Source: Tepidanaerobacteraceae bacterium
GTDB taxonomy: Bacteria > Bacillota > Thermosediminibacteria > Thermosediminibacterales > Tepidanaerobacteraceae
NCBI GenBank assembly: GCA_024655905.1
Contig: JANLFP010000001.1
Location: forward strand, 332,336-396,335
DNA length: 64,000 nt
Reading direction: 5' to 3'
The stretch's first letter is position 1. Every line of letters begins with the position of its first letter. The notes beneath the pieces were generated by a model that did no database searches, had not been told where the DNA came from, and worked only from the letters and a program-made list of their open reading frames with translations. Shown here piece after piece: positions 7,569 through 16,322 of the stretch. The position numbers and the translations under genes are program-made.

Positions 7569-9494
7569 CTACGAATTATACACTATCCTGCCGGTGTCCC
7601 TGGTATCGTACCCTCCCAAGGCCCCGACCTTTTGCTTGAATTCTGCGGTATTTATGACCCACAGCATCTTTTGGACCGAGTCCAGATTGAAATATTCTTC
7701 CGGAATGGCTAAATCGTACTCTTCCGGCGACACCGGGATAAAGTGGAGCCCCAGGGCGCTGGCTGCCGCCATTATGCCAAGGCCCGCATCGGCGCTGCCC
7801 CCTGCCACCGCCGCAGCCACCGCCATATGGGTGTATTCCTCTCTATCATATCCCCGGACCTCATCGGGGGATATTCCCAGCTCTTTCAACTTCAAGTCTA
7901 AAAGCAATCTCGTGCCCGCTCCCTTCTGGCGGTTGATGAACAGCACATCTGACCTCTTCAAATCCTGAATGCCTTTTATGCCTTTTGGATTACCCCTTTG
8001 CACCATGAGGCCCTGCTGGCGTCGGACGAGATTAACCAGTACCATGCTTTTCTGCGGCAGATATCTTTTTACATAGGAAACATTATATTCTCCGGTATTG
8101 GGGTCCAGAAGGTGTATGCCCGCCATGTGGCATTCTCCGCGCTTCAGGGCCATGATGCCTCCCATGCTTCCCACATGGGCCGAAGATATATTCATCTCCT
8201 GATAATATTTTTTGACTTCCGTTGCCAAAAGATCAATGGTTATGTCATGGCTTCCTATGATGACTACGGTATTTTCAATTTCTTGCCTTTTTTTCAGAAG
8301 CTCCACTTCTACTCGTTCACCTGCTTCGAAGCCTTCCTTCAAAGCGGGTATCCTGACAATGCCGTCGGCCCGCACCAGAGACGTGATCACTCCGGCACCC
8401 CTCGAAAGAGGCGAAGCACAGATCCTGTCTCCAATGCGTCCCAGTTTAACCCTCAGAAATTCTTCGGTGCCTATGGCCGACACCACCCGCCGGGTCATGA
8501 CAGCATCCAGTTTTTCCGGTTCGGGCACAGGCACGCCCTGCATCATGCAAAGCATGGGCTTCGCAAAAAGTTCCATGGTGAGAGCCGCGGATACGGGATA
8601 ACCTGGTATGCCCAGGATCGGTTTTTCTCCGATTATCCCGAGCGCCACCGGCTTGCCCGGCCTTATGGCCACGCCGTGCACAATAAGGCTTCCCAATTCC
8701 GATATGCATTTTGAAGTATAGTCCTCTGACCCTGCCGAAGATCCGGCGTTTATTATGATTACATCAGATTTTTCCAGCGATTCCTTAACTTTCTCTTTTA
8801 TTTTTTCATAATCGTCCTCGACCTTCTCAGTTACCAGCGCTTTTGCTCCCCATTCTTCAACGAAGCCTGCCAGCATGGCTGAATTGGATTCTATGATATC
8901 GCCGGGCTTCAGCTCCGCTCCGGGAGCCACAAGTTCGGTACCAGTAGGTATGATGGCCACCACAGGTTTTCTTCGCACCGACACCTCCACGTGTCCCCCC
9001 GCCAAAAGCGCACTCAAGTCTTGTGGCCGCAGCCGGTGGCTTTCCGGCACGATGAGCTCCGTGGCCACTATATCCTCCCCGATGCTCCTTACGTTGTCCC
9101 AGGGCGAACAGGCTTTGATTATCTCAACTTCTCCATTTCCGACAGGATGGACTTCTTCAATCATTATCACCGAGTCAAATCCTTCGGGCAACGGGTCTCC
9201 GGTGTCCACATATTTAAAGTGAATCCCTTCTTTCAATCTCACGGGATTTTTTTCATCGGCTCCAAACGTGTGCTTTGCCGCAATCGCTATACCGTCCATG
9301 GCGGCCGCATGATAGTGCGGCGAGGAAATCTTTGCAAATACGGGCTCCGCCGTAATTCTGCCCAGTGCCCGTCGGACATCAATTGTCTCCGGGCTGCGTG
9401 GTGTTAAAGCCCCTGCTGACTGAAGGGTTTCAAAGAATATTTTTTTTGCTTCATCCAAAGGCATATTGTCCAGATAAACATCTCTTTTTTTCAT
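7569..9494 (-). CDS. moeA: MoeA molybdotransferase fused to a periplasmic-binding-like domain
   Basis: About 410 N-terminal residues form a MoeA unit (TGDPLPEGFDSVIMIEE, IPTGTELV, NAGSSAGSEDY and GIPGYPVSAA motifs), which inserts molybdate or tungstate into adenylylated molybdopterin. The last 200 or so residues are a LysR-substrate/PBP-like domain (MALKRGECHMAGIHLLDP, VQRGNPKGI, NRQKGAGTRLLLD, EEYTHMAVAAAVAGGSADAG) of the type that can bind oxyanions. The start at 9494 (MKKRDVYL) is chosen because AAAGGAG lies 8 nt upstream; a longer frame to 9659 would overlap moeA. Lies 13 bp behind the other moeA. Metal sensing by the fused domain is an inference. Confidence 0.92.
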   Translation of the reverse strand: MKKRDVYLDNMPLDEAKKIFFETLQSAGALTPRSPETIDVRRALGRITAEPVFAKISSPHYHAAAMDGIAIAAKHTFGADEKNPVRLKEGIHFKYVDTGDPLPEGFDSVIMIEEVHPVGNGEVEIIKACSPWDNVRSIGEDIVATELIVPESHRLRPQDLSALLAGGHVEVSVRRKPVVAIIPTGTELVAPGAELKPGDIIESNSAMLAGFVEEWGAKALVTEKVEDDYEKIKEKVKESLEKSDVIIINAGSSAGSEDYTSKCISELGSLIVHGVAIRPGKPVALGIIGEKPILGIPGYPVSAALTMELFAKPMLCMMQGVPVPEPEKLDAVMTRRVVSAIGTEEFLRVKLGRIGDRICASPLSRGAGVITSLVRADGIVRIPALKEGFEAGERVEVELLKKRQEIENTVVIIGSHDITIDLLATEVKKYYQEMNISSAHVGSMGGIMALKRGECHMAGIHLLDPNTGEYNVSYVKRYLPQKSMVLVNLVRRQQGLMVQRGNPKGIKGIQDLKRSDVLFINRQKGAGTRLLLDLKLKELGISPDEVRGYDREEYTHMAVAAAVAGGSADAGLGIMAAASALGLHFIPVSPEEYDLAIPEEYFNLDSVQKMLWVINTAEFKQKVGALGGYDTRDTGRIVYNS

Positions 9495-9507
9495 AAAAAT
9501 ACTCCTT

Positions 9508-10749
9508 TTAATATAGTTCCACTTCCACAAGTTCTCCTTCCGCCACTCCCTGTTTCTGTGACGGGATATGCGCCAGGCCGCAGGATTCCACCATGCCGGA
9601 AATAAGCCCGGACTTTCCCAGAACCGGCACCGCCCAGAGTTCTTCTCCCCTGCGCTCAAGCTTCACCCTGATGTAATCCTGTCTTCCGGCAGCAGATGGC
9701 ACATTCCTGGACATTCTTGCAAGTATCCTCGTCGTTCCGAAATCCTCATCTCTTCCCAGCATCATGGATATCATCGGTCTGACTATAATTTCAAAAATCA
9801 CCATGGCCGATACTGGATGCCCGGGAAGGCCAATGACGGGTTTTCCATCCACCACCGCCACCACCGTAGGCTTGCCTGGTTTTACAGGAAGACCGTGGGC
9901 CAGCACGCCGGGCTTTCCGAGATTCTCAATCACCTTTACCGTAAGATCGCGGGTTCCCACGGAGCTTCCGCCCGACAATACAACCGCATCGCTTTTCTCT
10001 AGAGCCAATTTTATTGCATCGTACAATTTCTGAAAATCATCCTTCACTATACCCAGGGGCATGGGCACACCCCCCCATCGGATAACCTGGCCGCAGATGG
10101 AATAGGTGTTGATATCCCTCACTTCCCCCGGCTTTATGGATTCTCCGGGAGGCTTTACTTCGTTTCCGGTAGAGATGACGCAAATCACCGGCGGCTTTAC
10201 TGCCTTAACTTCCCGAATACCGAGGGCTGCCAGGGCGCCAAGGTCCTGCGGCCTGAGGGTATGGCCCCTGCTAAGCACTATATCGCCCCTTTTCATGTCT
10301 TCGCCTATTGCCACCACATTTTCCCCCGGAGTCACCGGCCTTTCAACGCACAATGTGGTGTCATCCATCAGTTGTGCATATTCCAGCATAACGACGGCGT
10401 CAGAGCCCTCCGGCAGCATCCCTCCGGTCGGTATTTTTGCAGCTTCTCCAGTGGAAAGTTTTATGTTCGTCTTTTCTCCCATGGCTATTTCTCCCACCAG
10501 GGTCAAAAGAGCGGGCATTGCCTCGCTCGCCCCGAAGGTATCTCCTGCTTTCAGCGCAAATCCATCCACGGTGGAACGATTGAAACCAGGTATGTCTTCC
10601 GGCGAAAAAATATCTTCCGCCAGCACCCGATTGTAGGCCGAAAAGAGGTCAACGCTTTCGATTTTATGCTCGAAGCCCTGGAGGTGAGTTTTCAAAAGGC
10701 TTTTCGCCTGTTCTACTGTAACGGCGCTGAACAAAGGCAATCGACTCAT
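9508..10749 (-). CDS. moeA: Molybdopterin molybdenumtransferase MoeA
   Basis: 413 residues covering the three MoeA domains: an N-terminal region (FNRSTVDGFALKAGDTFG), PTGGMLPEGSDAVVMLEYA near residues 110-130, the MogA-like domain with STGNEV, LSGGSSVGTRDLT and GLPGHPVSAMV, and a C-terminal beta domain. It releases AMP and places the metal in the cofactor. First gene of the operon. Two MoeA proteins side by side often mark organisms using both molybdenum and tungsten enzymes; that is an inference here. Confidence 0.94.
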   Translation of the reverse strand: MSRLPLFSAVTVEQAKSLLKTHLQGFEHKIESVDLFSAYNRVLAEDIFSPEDIPGFNRSTVDGFALKAGDTFGASEAMPALLTLVGEIAMGEKTNIKLSTGEAAKIPTGGMLPEGSDAVVMLEYAQLMDDTTLCVERPVTPGENVVAIGEDMKRGDIVLSRGHTLRPQDLGALAALGIREVKAVKPPVICVISTGNEVKPPGESIKPGEVRDINTYSICGQVIRWGGVPMPLGIVKDDFQKLYDAIKLALEKSDAVVLSGGSSVGTRDLTVKVIENLGKPGVLAHGLPVKPGKPTVVAVVDGKPVIGLPGHPVSAMVIFEIIVRPMISMMLGRDEDFGTTRILARMSRNVPSAAGRQDYIRVKLERRGEELWAVPVLGKSGLISGMVESCGLAHIPSQKQGVAEGELVEVELY

Positions 10750-10799
10750 TCCTTTCAGGAAAAATGTCTTGATATCAATATTCTATATTTTTTTTAATT

Positions 10800-10826
10800 A
10801 TCCTTCTATTAGTCTGCGTGAAGGAT
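10800..10826. promoter_or_regulatory. Inverted repeat between divergent moeA and MFS genes
   Basis: ATCCTTC (10800-10806) and GAAGGAT (10820-10826) form a perfect 7-bp inverted repeat with a 13-nt centre in the 145-bp divergent region. It could be an operator or a weak hairpin; nothing more can be said. Confidence 0.3.
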
Positions 10827-10894
10827 TAAAATTTTTTATGTAGAATCCTTTAGCATCAAATCATACAAAAATCATTCCAACTGGAGGTATTATT

Positions 10895-12193
10895 TTGCCG
10901 CCCGAAAATAATAGTGAAAAACCTCAAAACGAGAAACGGATGCTTAGAGCGAACTTCAACGCCATAAGTTTTGACGCCATTTTTTTCAACACCGCTTCAG
11001 CCTTTTTGGACCCGGGAACGGTCATACCATCTTTTGTGAGCATGCTGACGGATTCCCCTGTGCTCATTGGCCTTACTACAACTATAAGAAACTGCGGATG
11101 GTTTTTGCCCCAGCTTCTTGTGGCCCACCGGGTTCAGGCACTGCCTTATAAGAAGCCTGTGGTGCTCTGGGCAGGAGCGAGCCTGAGGCTTTCGGCCTGC
11201 ATAATGGCGCTGTCCGCTCTGCTGGCCACCGAAAATCCGAAACTGGCACTGCTTTTGTTTTATTTCTTTTTTATAATATTGTCTTTTTCCGACGGAATTA
11301 CTGGGGTGCCGTGGATTGACATTTTTGCCAAATCCATCCCTCCTGAACGACGTGGAAAATATTACGCCTTGACTCAATTTTTGGGCGGAAGCCTTGCCTT
11401 CGGAGCGGGCATTATCATTAAAAAAATCCTCGACAGTAAACACCTTGCCTTCCCCAATAATTATTTTATCATATTCATGCTGGGATTTATCCTGCAGGTC
11501 ATGTCCTTTGCATCTTTTACCAGAGTAAAGGAAATTATGTCGGAAACGCAGCCTGCTCAGGAGAACCTCATGGAATTCCTGACCAGAATACCTCAATTAT
11601 TCAGGCAGGATGCCACATTGAGAAAGCTCATCCTTATAAATACCCTGGTGAGGTTTTTCTTTTTGCCCCTGCCCTTTTATGTGATATTTGCATCGGATAA
11701 GCTCGGGCTTTCCGGCGATATGGTGGGATATTTCGTGTCATCGCAGATGCTGGGATATATACTTGCCGGGGTGATTTTCGGCAGAATAAATGATTATATC
11801 GGCAGCAGAGCGGTTATTTTGATTACCGGTTTTGTTACCATGCTCCAGCCGGTTTTTGCCTTAATCAGCCAATTTCTACATGCAAATGGCTGTCCATTTA
11901 TTTTTCTTTACACTGCCATTTTTGCACTGATAGGTGCTACTTACAGCGGAGTGTGGGTGGGCATATTCAATTACCTTCTGAAAATCGCTCCGGAGGAAAA
12001 CAGGCCTTTATACATAGGGCTTTTGAACACGGTAACCGCTCCCACCACTTTTTTGCCGATAATAGGCGGCTTTTTGATAAATAAATTCGACTATGCATTT
12101 TTATTCGCAGCCTCATTCATCGCCGTTTTTGCGGGTTTTCTCGCATCCTTTGCGTTAAAAGAAGAATTCAAAGCCGTGCAAAAAAATCGATAA
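10895..12193 (+). CDS. MFS transporter
   Basis: 432 residues with about 12 hydrophobic segments after a polar N-terminal 20 residues; typical of major facilitator proteins. Substrate not recognised. TTG start at 10895 with GGAGG 7 nt upstream. The PPERRGKYYALTQFLGG and VILITGFV segments resemble the A-like loops of drug or sugar MFS members, but no subfamily is clear. Divergent from the molybdenum cofactor operon and followed by the liv promoter; no strong terminator is seen behind it. Confidence 0.8.
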   Translation: MPPENNSEKPQNEKRMLRANFNAISFDAIFFNTASAFLDPGTVIPSFVSMLTDSPVLIGLTTTIRNCGWFLPQLLVAHRVQALPYKKPVVLWAGASLRLSACIMALSALLATENPKLALLLFYFFFIILSFSDGITGVPWIDIFAKSIPPERRGKYYALTQFLGGSLAFGAGIIIKKILDSKHLAFPNNYFIIFMLGFILQVMSFASFTRVKEIMSETQPAQENLMEFLTRIPQLFRQDATLRKLILINTLVRFFFLPLPFYVIFASDKLGLSGDMVGYFVSSQMLGYILAGVIFGRINDYIGSRAVILITGFVTMLQPVFALISQFLHANGCPFIFLYTAIFALIGATYSGVWVGIFNYLLKIAPEENRPLYIGLLNTVTAPTTFLPIIGGFLINKFDYAFLFAASFIAVFAGFLASFALKEEFKAVQKNR

Positions 12194-12209
12194 ATCCCTG
12201 ACTTTGTTA

Positions 12210-12238
12210 GTGACATTTTATAAAAATTAGATTATAAT
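12210..12238 (+). promoter_or_regulatory. Promoter of the liv operon
   Basis: -35 GTGACA (12210-12215), 17-bp spacer, -10 TATAAT (12233-12238). It lies about 45 bp before the riboswitch aptamer, a normal leader distance. Confidence 0.75.
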
Positions 12239-12280
12239 ATAAGCAAAATTTTATTTGTGCAGGCATCTGCGGTAAAGTTT

Positions 12281-12390
12281 CAGGTGGGAGTGTACCTAGG
12301 GTTCCGGCGATGAGCGGCAGGTCCAAGCGGTACAGCAAATTTTTGTACACCGTGGGTATAAAAGACCCCAGCGGCAGGTTCCACCCGTGT
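12281..12390 (+). promoter_or_regulatory. ykkC-family riboswitch, probably the ppGpp-type variant
   Basis: The leader shows the hallmark ykkC block ACCTAGGGTTCCGG (from 12294), then GGTCCAAGCGGTAC, and later CCGTGGGTATAAAAGACCC and AGCGGCAGG. Helices can be drawn: an outer stem 12283-12289 with 12379-12385, GTACC 12292-12296 with GGTAC 12329-12333, and a P3-like stem CCG.GGGT / ACCC..CGG (about 12350-12373). The ykkC fold has variants for guanidine, ppGpp, PRPP and nucleotide diphosphates. The genes behind it import branched-chain amino acids, a known context of the ppGpp class, so that ligand is inferred. The expression platform is unclear. Confidence 0.82.
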
Positions 12391-12434
12391 TTTGTCATGG
12401 GCAAACCGCCGCTTTTATTTGCCGGAGGTGATGG

Positions 12435-12494
12435 ATGGTTATAGATTTTTCATTTTGTTTACAGAGGCAACGTATTAACTTTTCAAATTATTAA
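12435..12494 (+). CDS. Possible 19-residue leader ORF
   Basis: Between the aptamer and livK, GGAGG stands 6 nt before an ATG that opens a 19-codon frame (MVIDFSFCLQ...), whose TAA touches the livK ribosome binding site. It may be a translated leader coupled to livK or only a chance frame; the strong Shine-Dalgarno is the sole support. Confidence 0.25.
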   Translation: MVIDFSFCLQRQRINFSNY

Positions 12495-12507
12495 AAGGGG
12501 GATCTTT

Positions 12508-13698
12508 ATGTTTAAACTTTCAAAAACTTTGATTTTGCTCATTGTAATGGCATTAACGCTTCTTGCTCTGGCCGGATGCGGTCAGTCTCAATCAAGCAGT
12601 TCATCCGGCTCCTCAAGTTCAACGAGCTCTTCGAATTCTTCCGAACAGCCCAAGGGCGATGACGTCATCAAGATTGGCACCCTCGGACCGCTCACGGGAA
12701 ATACCGCCACTTACGGCATAAGCACAAAAAACGGTGTGGAAGTGGCAGTGGATGAAATAAACAAAGCGGGTGGAATCAACGGAAAGCAGGTCAAGCTGTT
12801 CTCCGAAGACACCAGGGGAGATCAGACCGAAGCTGCCAATGCCGTCACGAAGCTTATAGAGCAGGATAAGGTAATAGCCATCGTGGGCGGCGTATTGAGC
12901 TCCGAAACGATGACCGCCGGCCCCATCGGCAACGACGCCAAAGTTGTCATGATATCATCTTCCTCAACCGCTTCCGGAATCCCGGATATCGGAAAGTATA
13001 TTTTCAGAAATTGCCTTTCCGATGATGTCCAGGCCACTCAGCTGGCAGAATATGCGGCCAAGGATTTAGGGCTTAAAAAATTCGCCATAATTTACACCAA
13101 CAACGACTACGGCCTTTCCCTCAAAAACGCCTTTGAAAAGAAGGCCAAAGAAGTGGCGGAAGTGGTGGATATAGAAACATACAACGACGGAGAAAGCGAC
13201 TTTCGAGCACAGCTCACCAAGATAAAGGGATTTGGCCCCGATGCCCTCTATATAGCAGGCTACTATACCGAAGCCGCAAAAATTGCCCAACAGGCTCAGG
13301 AACAGGGTTTGAAAGCGCAGATCCTCGGCGCCGACGGATTCTATTCGCCCAAACTGGTTGAACTCGGAGGCAAATCCGTGGAAGGAGCAATATTCACTGC
13401 GGGCTTCTTTGCAGACGATCCCAGCGACAGCGTGCAGAACTTTGTAAAAGCATACAAGGAAAAATACAATAGCGAACCCGACATGTTTGCCGCCCAGGCC
13501 TACGACGCCGCAAAAATCCTTCTTACTGCCATCAAGAACGCCAACGGCGAAGGCGGCGAGGCACTGCAGGCAGAAATGGCGAAAACCAAAGATTTCCCTG
13601 GCATTACCGGGAATACATCCTTTGCCGAGAACGGCGATGCCGTAAAGGATATCATAATCCTCAAGGTCGAGAACGGCAAATTTACAAAGCTGCGTTAA
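12508..13698 (+). CDS. livK: Branched-chain amino acid ABC transporter substrate-binding lipoprotein
   Basis: Captures leucine, isoleucine, valine or a related amino acid outside the membrane for LivHMGF. The lipoprotein signal ends LALAGC (Cys 23) and is followed by a 25-residue Ser-rich linker. The mature part has the Leu/Ile/Val-binding fold (IKIGTLGPLTG, AVDEINKAGGINGKQV, TKLIEQDKVIAIVGG, IISSSSTASGI). 396 residues, normal length. Good RBS (AAAGGGGGATC). First gene of livKHMGF behind a ykkC-type riboswitch. Exact amino acid specificity is not readable. Confidence 0.93.
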   Translation: MFKLSKTLILLIVMALTLLALAGCGQSQSSSSSGSSSSTSSSNSSEQPKGDDVIKIGTLGPLTGNTATYGISTKNGVEVAVDEINKAGGINGKQVKLFSEDTRGDQTEAANAVTKLIEQDKVIAIVGGVLSSETMTAGPIGNDAKVVMISSSSTASGIPDIGKYIFRNCLSDDVQATQLAEYAAKDLGLKKFAIIYTNNDYGLSLKNAFEKKAKEVAEVVDIETYNDGESDFRAQLTKIKGFGPDALYIAGYYTEAAKIAQQAQEQGLKAQILGADGFYSPKLVELGGKSVEGAIFTAGFFADDPSDSVQNFVKAYKEKYNSEPDMFAAQAYDAAKILLTAIKNANGEGGEALQAEMAKTKDFPGITGNTSFAENGDAVKDIIILKVENGKFTKLR

Positions 13699-13719
13699 AA
13701 CGCGTTTTCCAAAAATCGG

Positions 13720-13746
13720 GTCAATGGACGCTCCGCGTCCATTGAC
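13720..13746 (+). terminator. Strong hairpin between livK and livH
   Basis: Perfect 12-bp stem (13720-13731 with 13735-13746) around a TCC loop, followed by TTTCCC. Such a hairpin could end a share of transcripts after livK or protect the livK mRNA end, giving more binding protein than membrane subunits. The short T run makes it a weak terminator. Confidence 0.6.
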
Positions 13747-13764
13747 TTTCCCATTTAGAAAGGA

Positions 13765-14658
13765 ATGGATACTCACATGTTCTTTCAGCAGTTTTTCGCA
13801 CAAGTTATGAACGGTTTGACGCTTGGAAGCACATACGCTCTCATCGCTCTCGGATACACCATGGTATACGGAATACTGGAACTCATAAATTTCGCTCATA
13901 GCGAGATATATATGACCGGCGCCTTTGTGGGCCTCATCATGGTTACAGTATACAAACTTCCGTTTGCAGCGGCGCTCCTTGCGGGGATGGCCGGTTCCTG
14001 CATTTTAGGAGTGATTATTGAAAAGATTGCTTACAGGCCTTTAAGAAAGGCAACCCGAATAGCACCGCTCATCAGTGCCATAGGGGTGTCCATTTTTTTG
14101 CAGAATGCGGCTCTGCTGGTTTTCGGCCCCCAGGCCAGGGCATTTCCTGCCAATTTCAGTGCTGCAGCTTTAAATTTTGGCTTTGTGCAGATTTCATCCC
14201 TGCAGCTTTTAATTCTTGTGATTTCCGTTTTGCTGATGATAGGCCTGCATCTCTTGATTCACAGGACAAAAATCGGGCAGGCAATGAGGGCTACAGCTCA
14301 GGATAAGGAAACGGCCCAGCTCATGGGCATAAGGATTGACAGGGTCATCTCTTTTACATTTGCAATAGGGTCGGCTCTGGGCGGTGCCGCGGGCGTATTG
14401 GTGGGAGTATACTTCAATTCCGCTGACCCCATGATGGGTTTTTTCCCCGGCCTCAAAGGCTTCGTAGCGGCTGTGCTGGGAGGTATAGGCAACATCCCCG
14501 GAGCCATGGTCGGCGGGTTGATTCTTGGATTGGCCGAGGTTTTCGGAGCAGTATACATGTCCCAGTATAAGGATGCCATAGCATTTGCCGTGCTGATACT
14601 CATTTTGCTGTTTAAGCCCACCGGTCTCATGGGCCGAAGGATTCAGGAGAAAGTGTAG
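13765..14658 (+). CDS. livH: Branched-chain amino acid ABC transporter permease LivH
   Basis: Inner-membrane channel subunit, 297 residues, about 8 hydrophobic segments, with the family start NGLTLGSTYALIALGYTMVYG and the cytoplasmic coupling region MRATAQDKETAQLMGI. The first ATG (13765) abuts the AAAGGA ribosome binding site; the second, at 13777, is an equally possible start. Pairs with LivM; stop codon touches the livM start. Confidence 0.93.
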   Translation: MDTHMFFQQFFAQVMNGLTLGSTYALIALGYTMVYGILELINFAHSEIYMTGAFVGLIMVTVYKLPFAAALLAGMAGSCILGVIIEKIAYRPLRKATRIAPLISAIGVSIFLQNAALLVFGPQARAFPANFSAAALNFGFVQISSLQLLILVISVLLMIGLHLLIHRTKIGQAMRATAQDKETAQLMGIRIDRVISFTFAIGSALGGAAGVLVGVYFNSADPMMGFFPGLKGFVAAVLGGIGNIPGAMVGGLILGLAEVFGAVYMSQYKDAIAFAVLILILLFKPTGLMGRRIQEKV

Positions 14659-15537
14659 GTGAAGCGGATGAATTATTATTTGCAGGTATTAACAGTCATA
14701 GGAATAAACATTATCCTCGCCGTAAGCCTCAATCTTGTATCGGGTTTCACCGGGCAGCTTTCCCTCGGGCATGCCACCTTCATGGGCATCGGCGCATATA
14801 CGGCCACACTGCTGGCCTTAAAGCTTCATGTTCCCTTTATTCCATCCTTGATTTTTGGAGCCGCCATGGCCGCATTTTTCGGCTTCATAATAGGAGTTCC
14901 AACGCTGAGGCTTAAGGGCGACTACCTGGCCATCGCCACGCTGGGATTCGGCGAAATCATGAAGAATATCCTCTTAAACCTGAAAATCACGGGCGGTCCC
15001 ATGGGACTCCGCGGCATTCCCAAAGTCACCAATATCTATATAGTGGCGGCAGCAGTTGTAGTAGTGATTTTTACTCTGAACAGGATTATGATTTCCCGGG
15101 TGGGCAAATCCTTCATAGCCATCAGGGAAGATGAACTGGCGGCCGAAGCTATGGGGATTAATACAACGAACTACAAGATTCTGGCATTTACCATCGGCGC
15201 CTTTTATGCGGGCATAGCAGGAGGCCTTTTTGCCTTCCTCTTCCGTTATATTAATCCCAATAATTTCGGTTTTATGAAATCCATAGAGATCCTTTGCATG
15301 GTGGTGCTCGGAGGCATGGGCAATACCGCCGGAGCCATTCTAGGCGCCGCTTTGCTTACGGTGCTGCCGGAGTTTCTGAGATCCGTTTCACCGCTGATTT
15401 CCCAATACCGCATGGTATTTTACGGTCTTTTGCTGGTAGTTATGATGATAGTAAGACCCCAGGGGCTTTTGAGCAATACATCTTTTTATTTCCGCCGAAT
15501 TTCTGTTGAAAAAAACGCCGGGAAAGGAGGGCGATGA
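14659..15537 (+). CDS. livM: Branched-chain amino acid ABC transporter permease LivM
   Basis: Second channel subunit, 292 residues, hydrophobic throughout, with NLVSGFTGQLSLGHATFMGIGAY near the N-terminus and the coupling loop AIREDELAAEAMGIN. GTG start at 14659 directly after the livH stop; an ATG three codons on is the alternative. Overlaps livG by 4 bp, so translation is coupled. Confidence 0.93.
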   Translation: MKRMNYYLQVLTVIGINIILAVSLNLVSGFTGQLSLGHATFMGIGAYTATLLALKLHVPFIPSLIFGAAMAAFFGFIIGVPTLRLKGDYLAIATLGFGEIMKNILLNLKITGGPMGLRGIPKVTNIYIVAAAVVVVIFTLNRIMISRVGKSFIAIREDELAAEAMGINTTNYKILAFTIGAFYAGIAGGLFAFLFRYINPNNFGFMKSIEILCMVVLGGMGNTAGAILGAALLTVLPEFLRSVSPLISQYRMVFYGLLLVVMMIVRPQGLLSNTSFYFRRISVEKNAGKGGR

Positions 15538-16322
15538 GCATGGCGCTTTTAGAAGGAAAAAATCTCACAATGATTTTCGGAGGTCTGGCGGCTCTAGATT
15601 CCGTCGATATAAACATAGAAAAGGGAGAGGTATTGAGCCTTATTGGTCCCAACGGAGCTGGCAAAACAACCCTATTCAACCTTATCACGGGCGTTTATTC
15701 GCCCACAAAAGGCTCCATCAGCTTCAAGCAAAAGGAGATTAAAAACCTGAAGCCCTATGACATCACCAGAATGGGCATTGCCCGCACCTTTCAGAACATC
15801 AGGCTCTTCGGGGAAATGAGCGTGCTGGACAACGTCATCATAGGGCAGCACTGCCGCACCCGCACCGGCGTATTCGGGGCCATTCTCAGAACATCCGCCG
15901 TTAAAAGCGAGGAAAAAAAGGTGCGCGACAGGGCAATGGAAATATTGAATTTCGTGGGCCTCGACAGGGAGGCGGAAGAAAAGGCGAAAAACCTCCCCTA
16001 CGGCAAGCAGCGCCGCCTGGAACTGGCGCGGGCTCTGGCCACTGACCCGGACCTCATGCTGCTGGATGAACCCGCCGCCGGCATGAACCCTCAGGAGACC
16101 AATGAACTCATAGGACTTATCGATAGACTGAACGACATGGGAAAAACCGTGCTCCTCATCGAGCATGACATGAAACTGGTAATGGGCATATCCCAGAGGA
16201 TAATGGTGCTGGACTACGGCAAAAAAATAGCCGATGGGCCCCCGGAAAAGATCCGCAACGATGAAAAGGTCATAAGGGCCTACCTGGGCGAAAGGTCCCG
16301 CAAGGAGGTCCGGGCATGTTAA
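15534..16322 (+). CDS. livG: Branched-chain amino acid ABC transporter ATPase LivG
   Basis: 262 residues with Walker A GPNGAGKTT (about 38-46), the family insert GMARTFQNIRLF-type stretch (GIARTFQNIRLFGEMSV), signature YGKQRRLELARAL, Walker B LMLLDEPAAGMNPQE and switch His in IEHDM. Drives transport with LivF at the cytoplasmic face. AAAGGAGG lies before the ATG. Overlaps livF by 7 bp. Confidence 0.95.
   Translation: MSMALLEGKNLTMIFGGLAALDSVDINIEKGEVLSLIGPNGAGKTTLFNLITGVYSPTKGSISFKQKEIKNLKPYDITRMGIARTFQNIRLFGEMSVLDNVIIGQHCRTRTGVFGAILRTSAVKSEEKKVRDRAMEILNFVGLDREAEEKAKNLPYGKQRRLELARALATDPDLMLLDEPAAGMNPQETNELIGLIDRLNDMGKTVLLIEHDMKLVMGISQRIMVLDYGKKIADGPPEKIRNDEKVIRAYLGERSRKEVRAC

Noticed and set aside
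12281-12390. Guanidine-I or PRPP as riboswitch ligand
   Set aside because: The block is shared by all ykkC classes; the branched-chain amino acid importer downstream fits ppGpp better. Not excluded by sequence alone.
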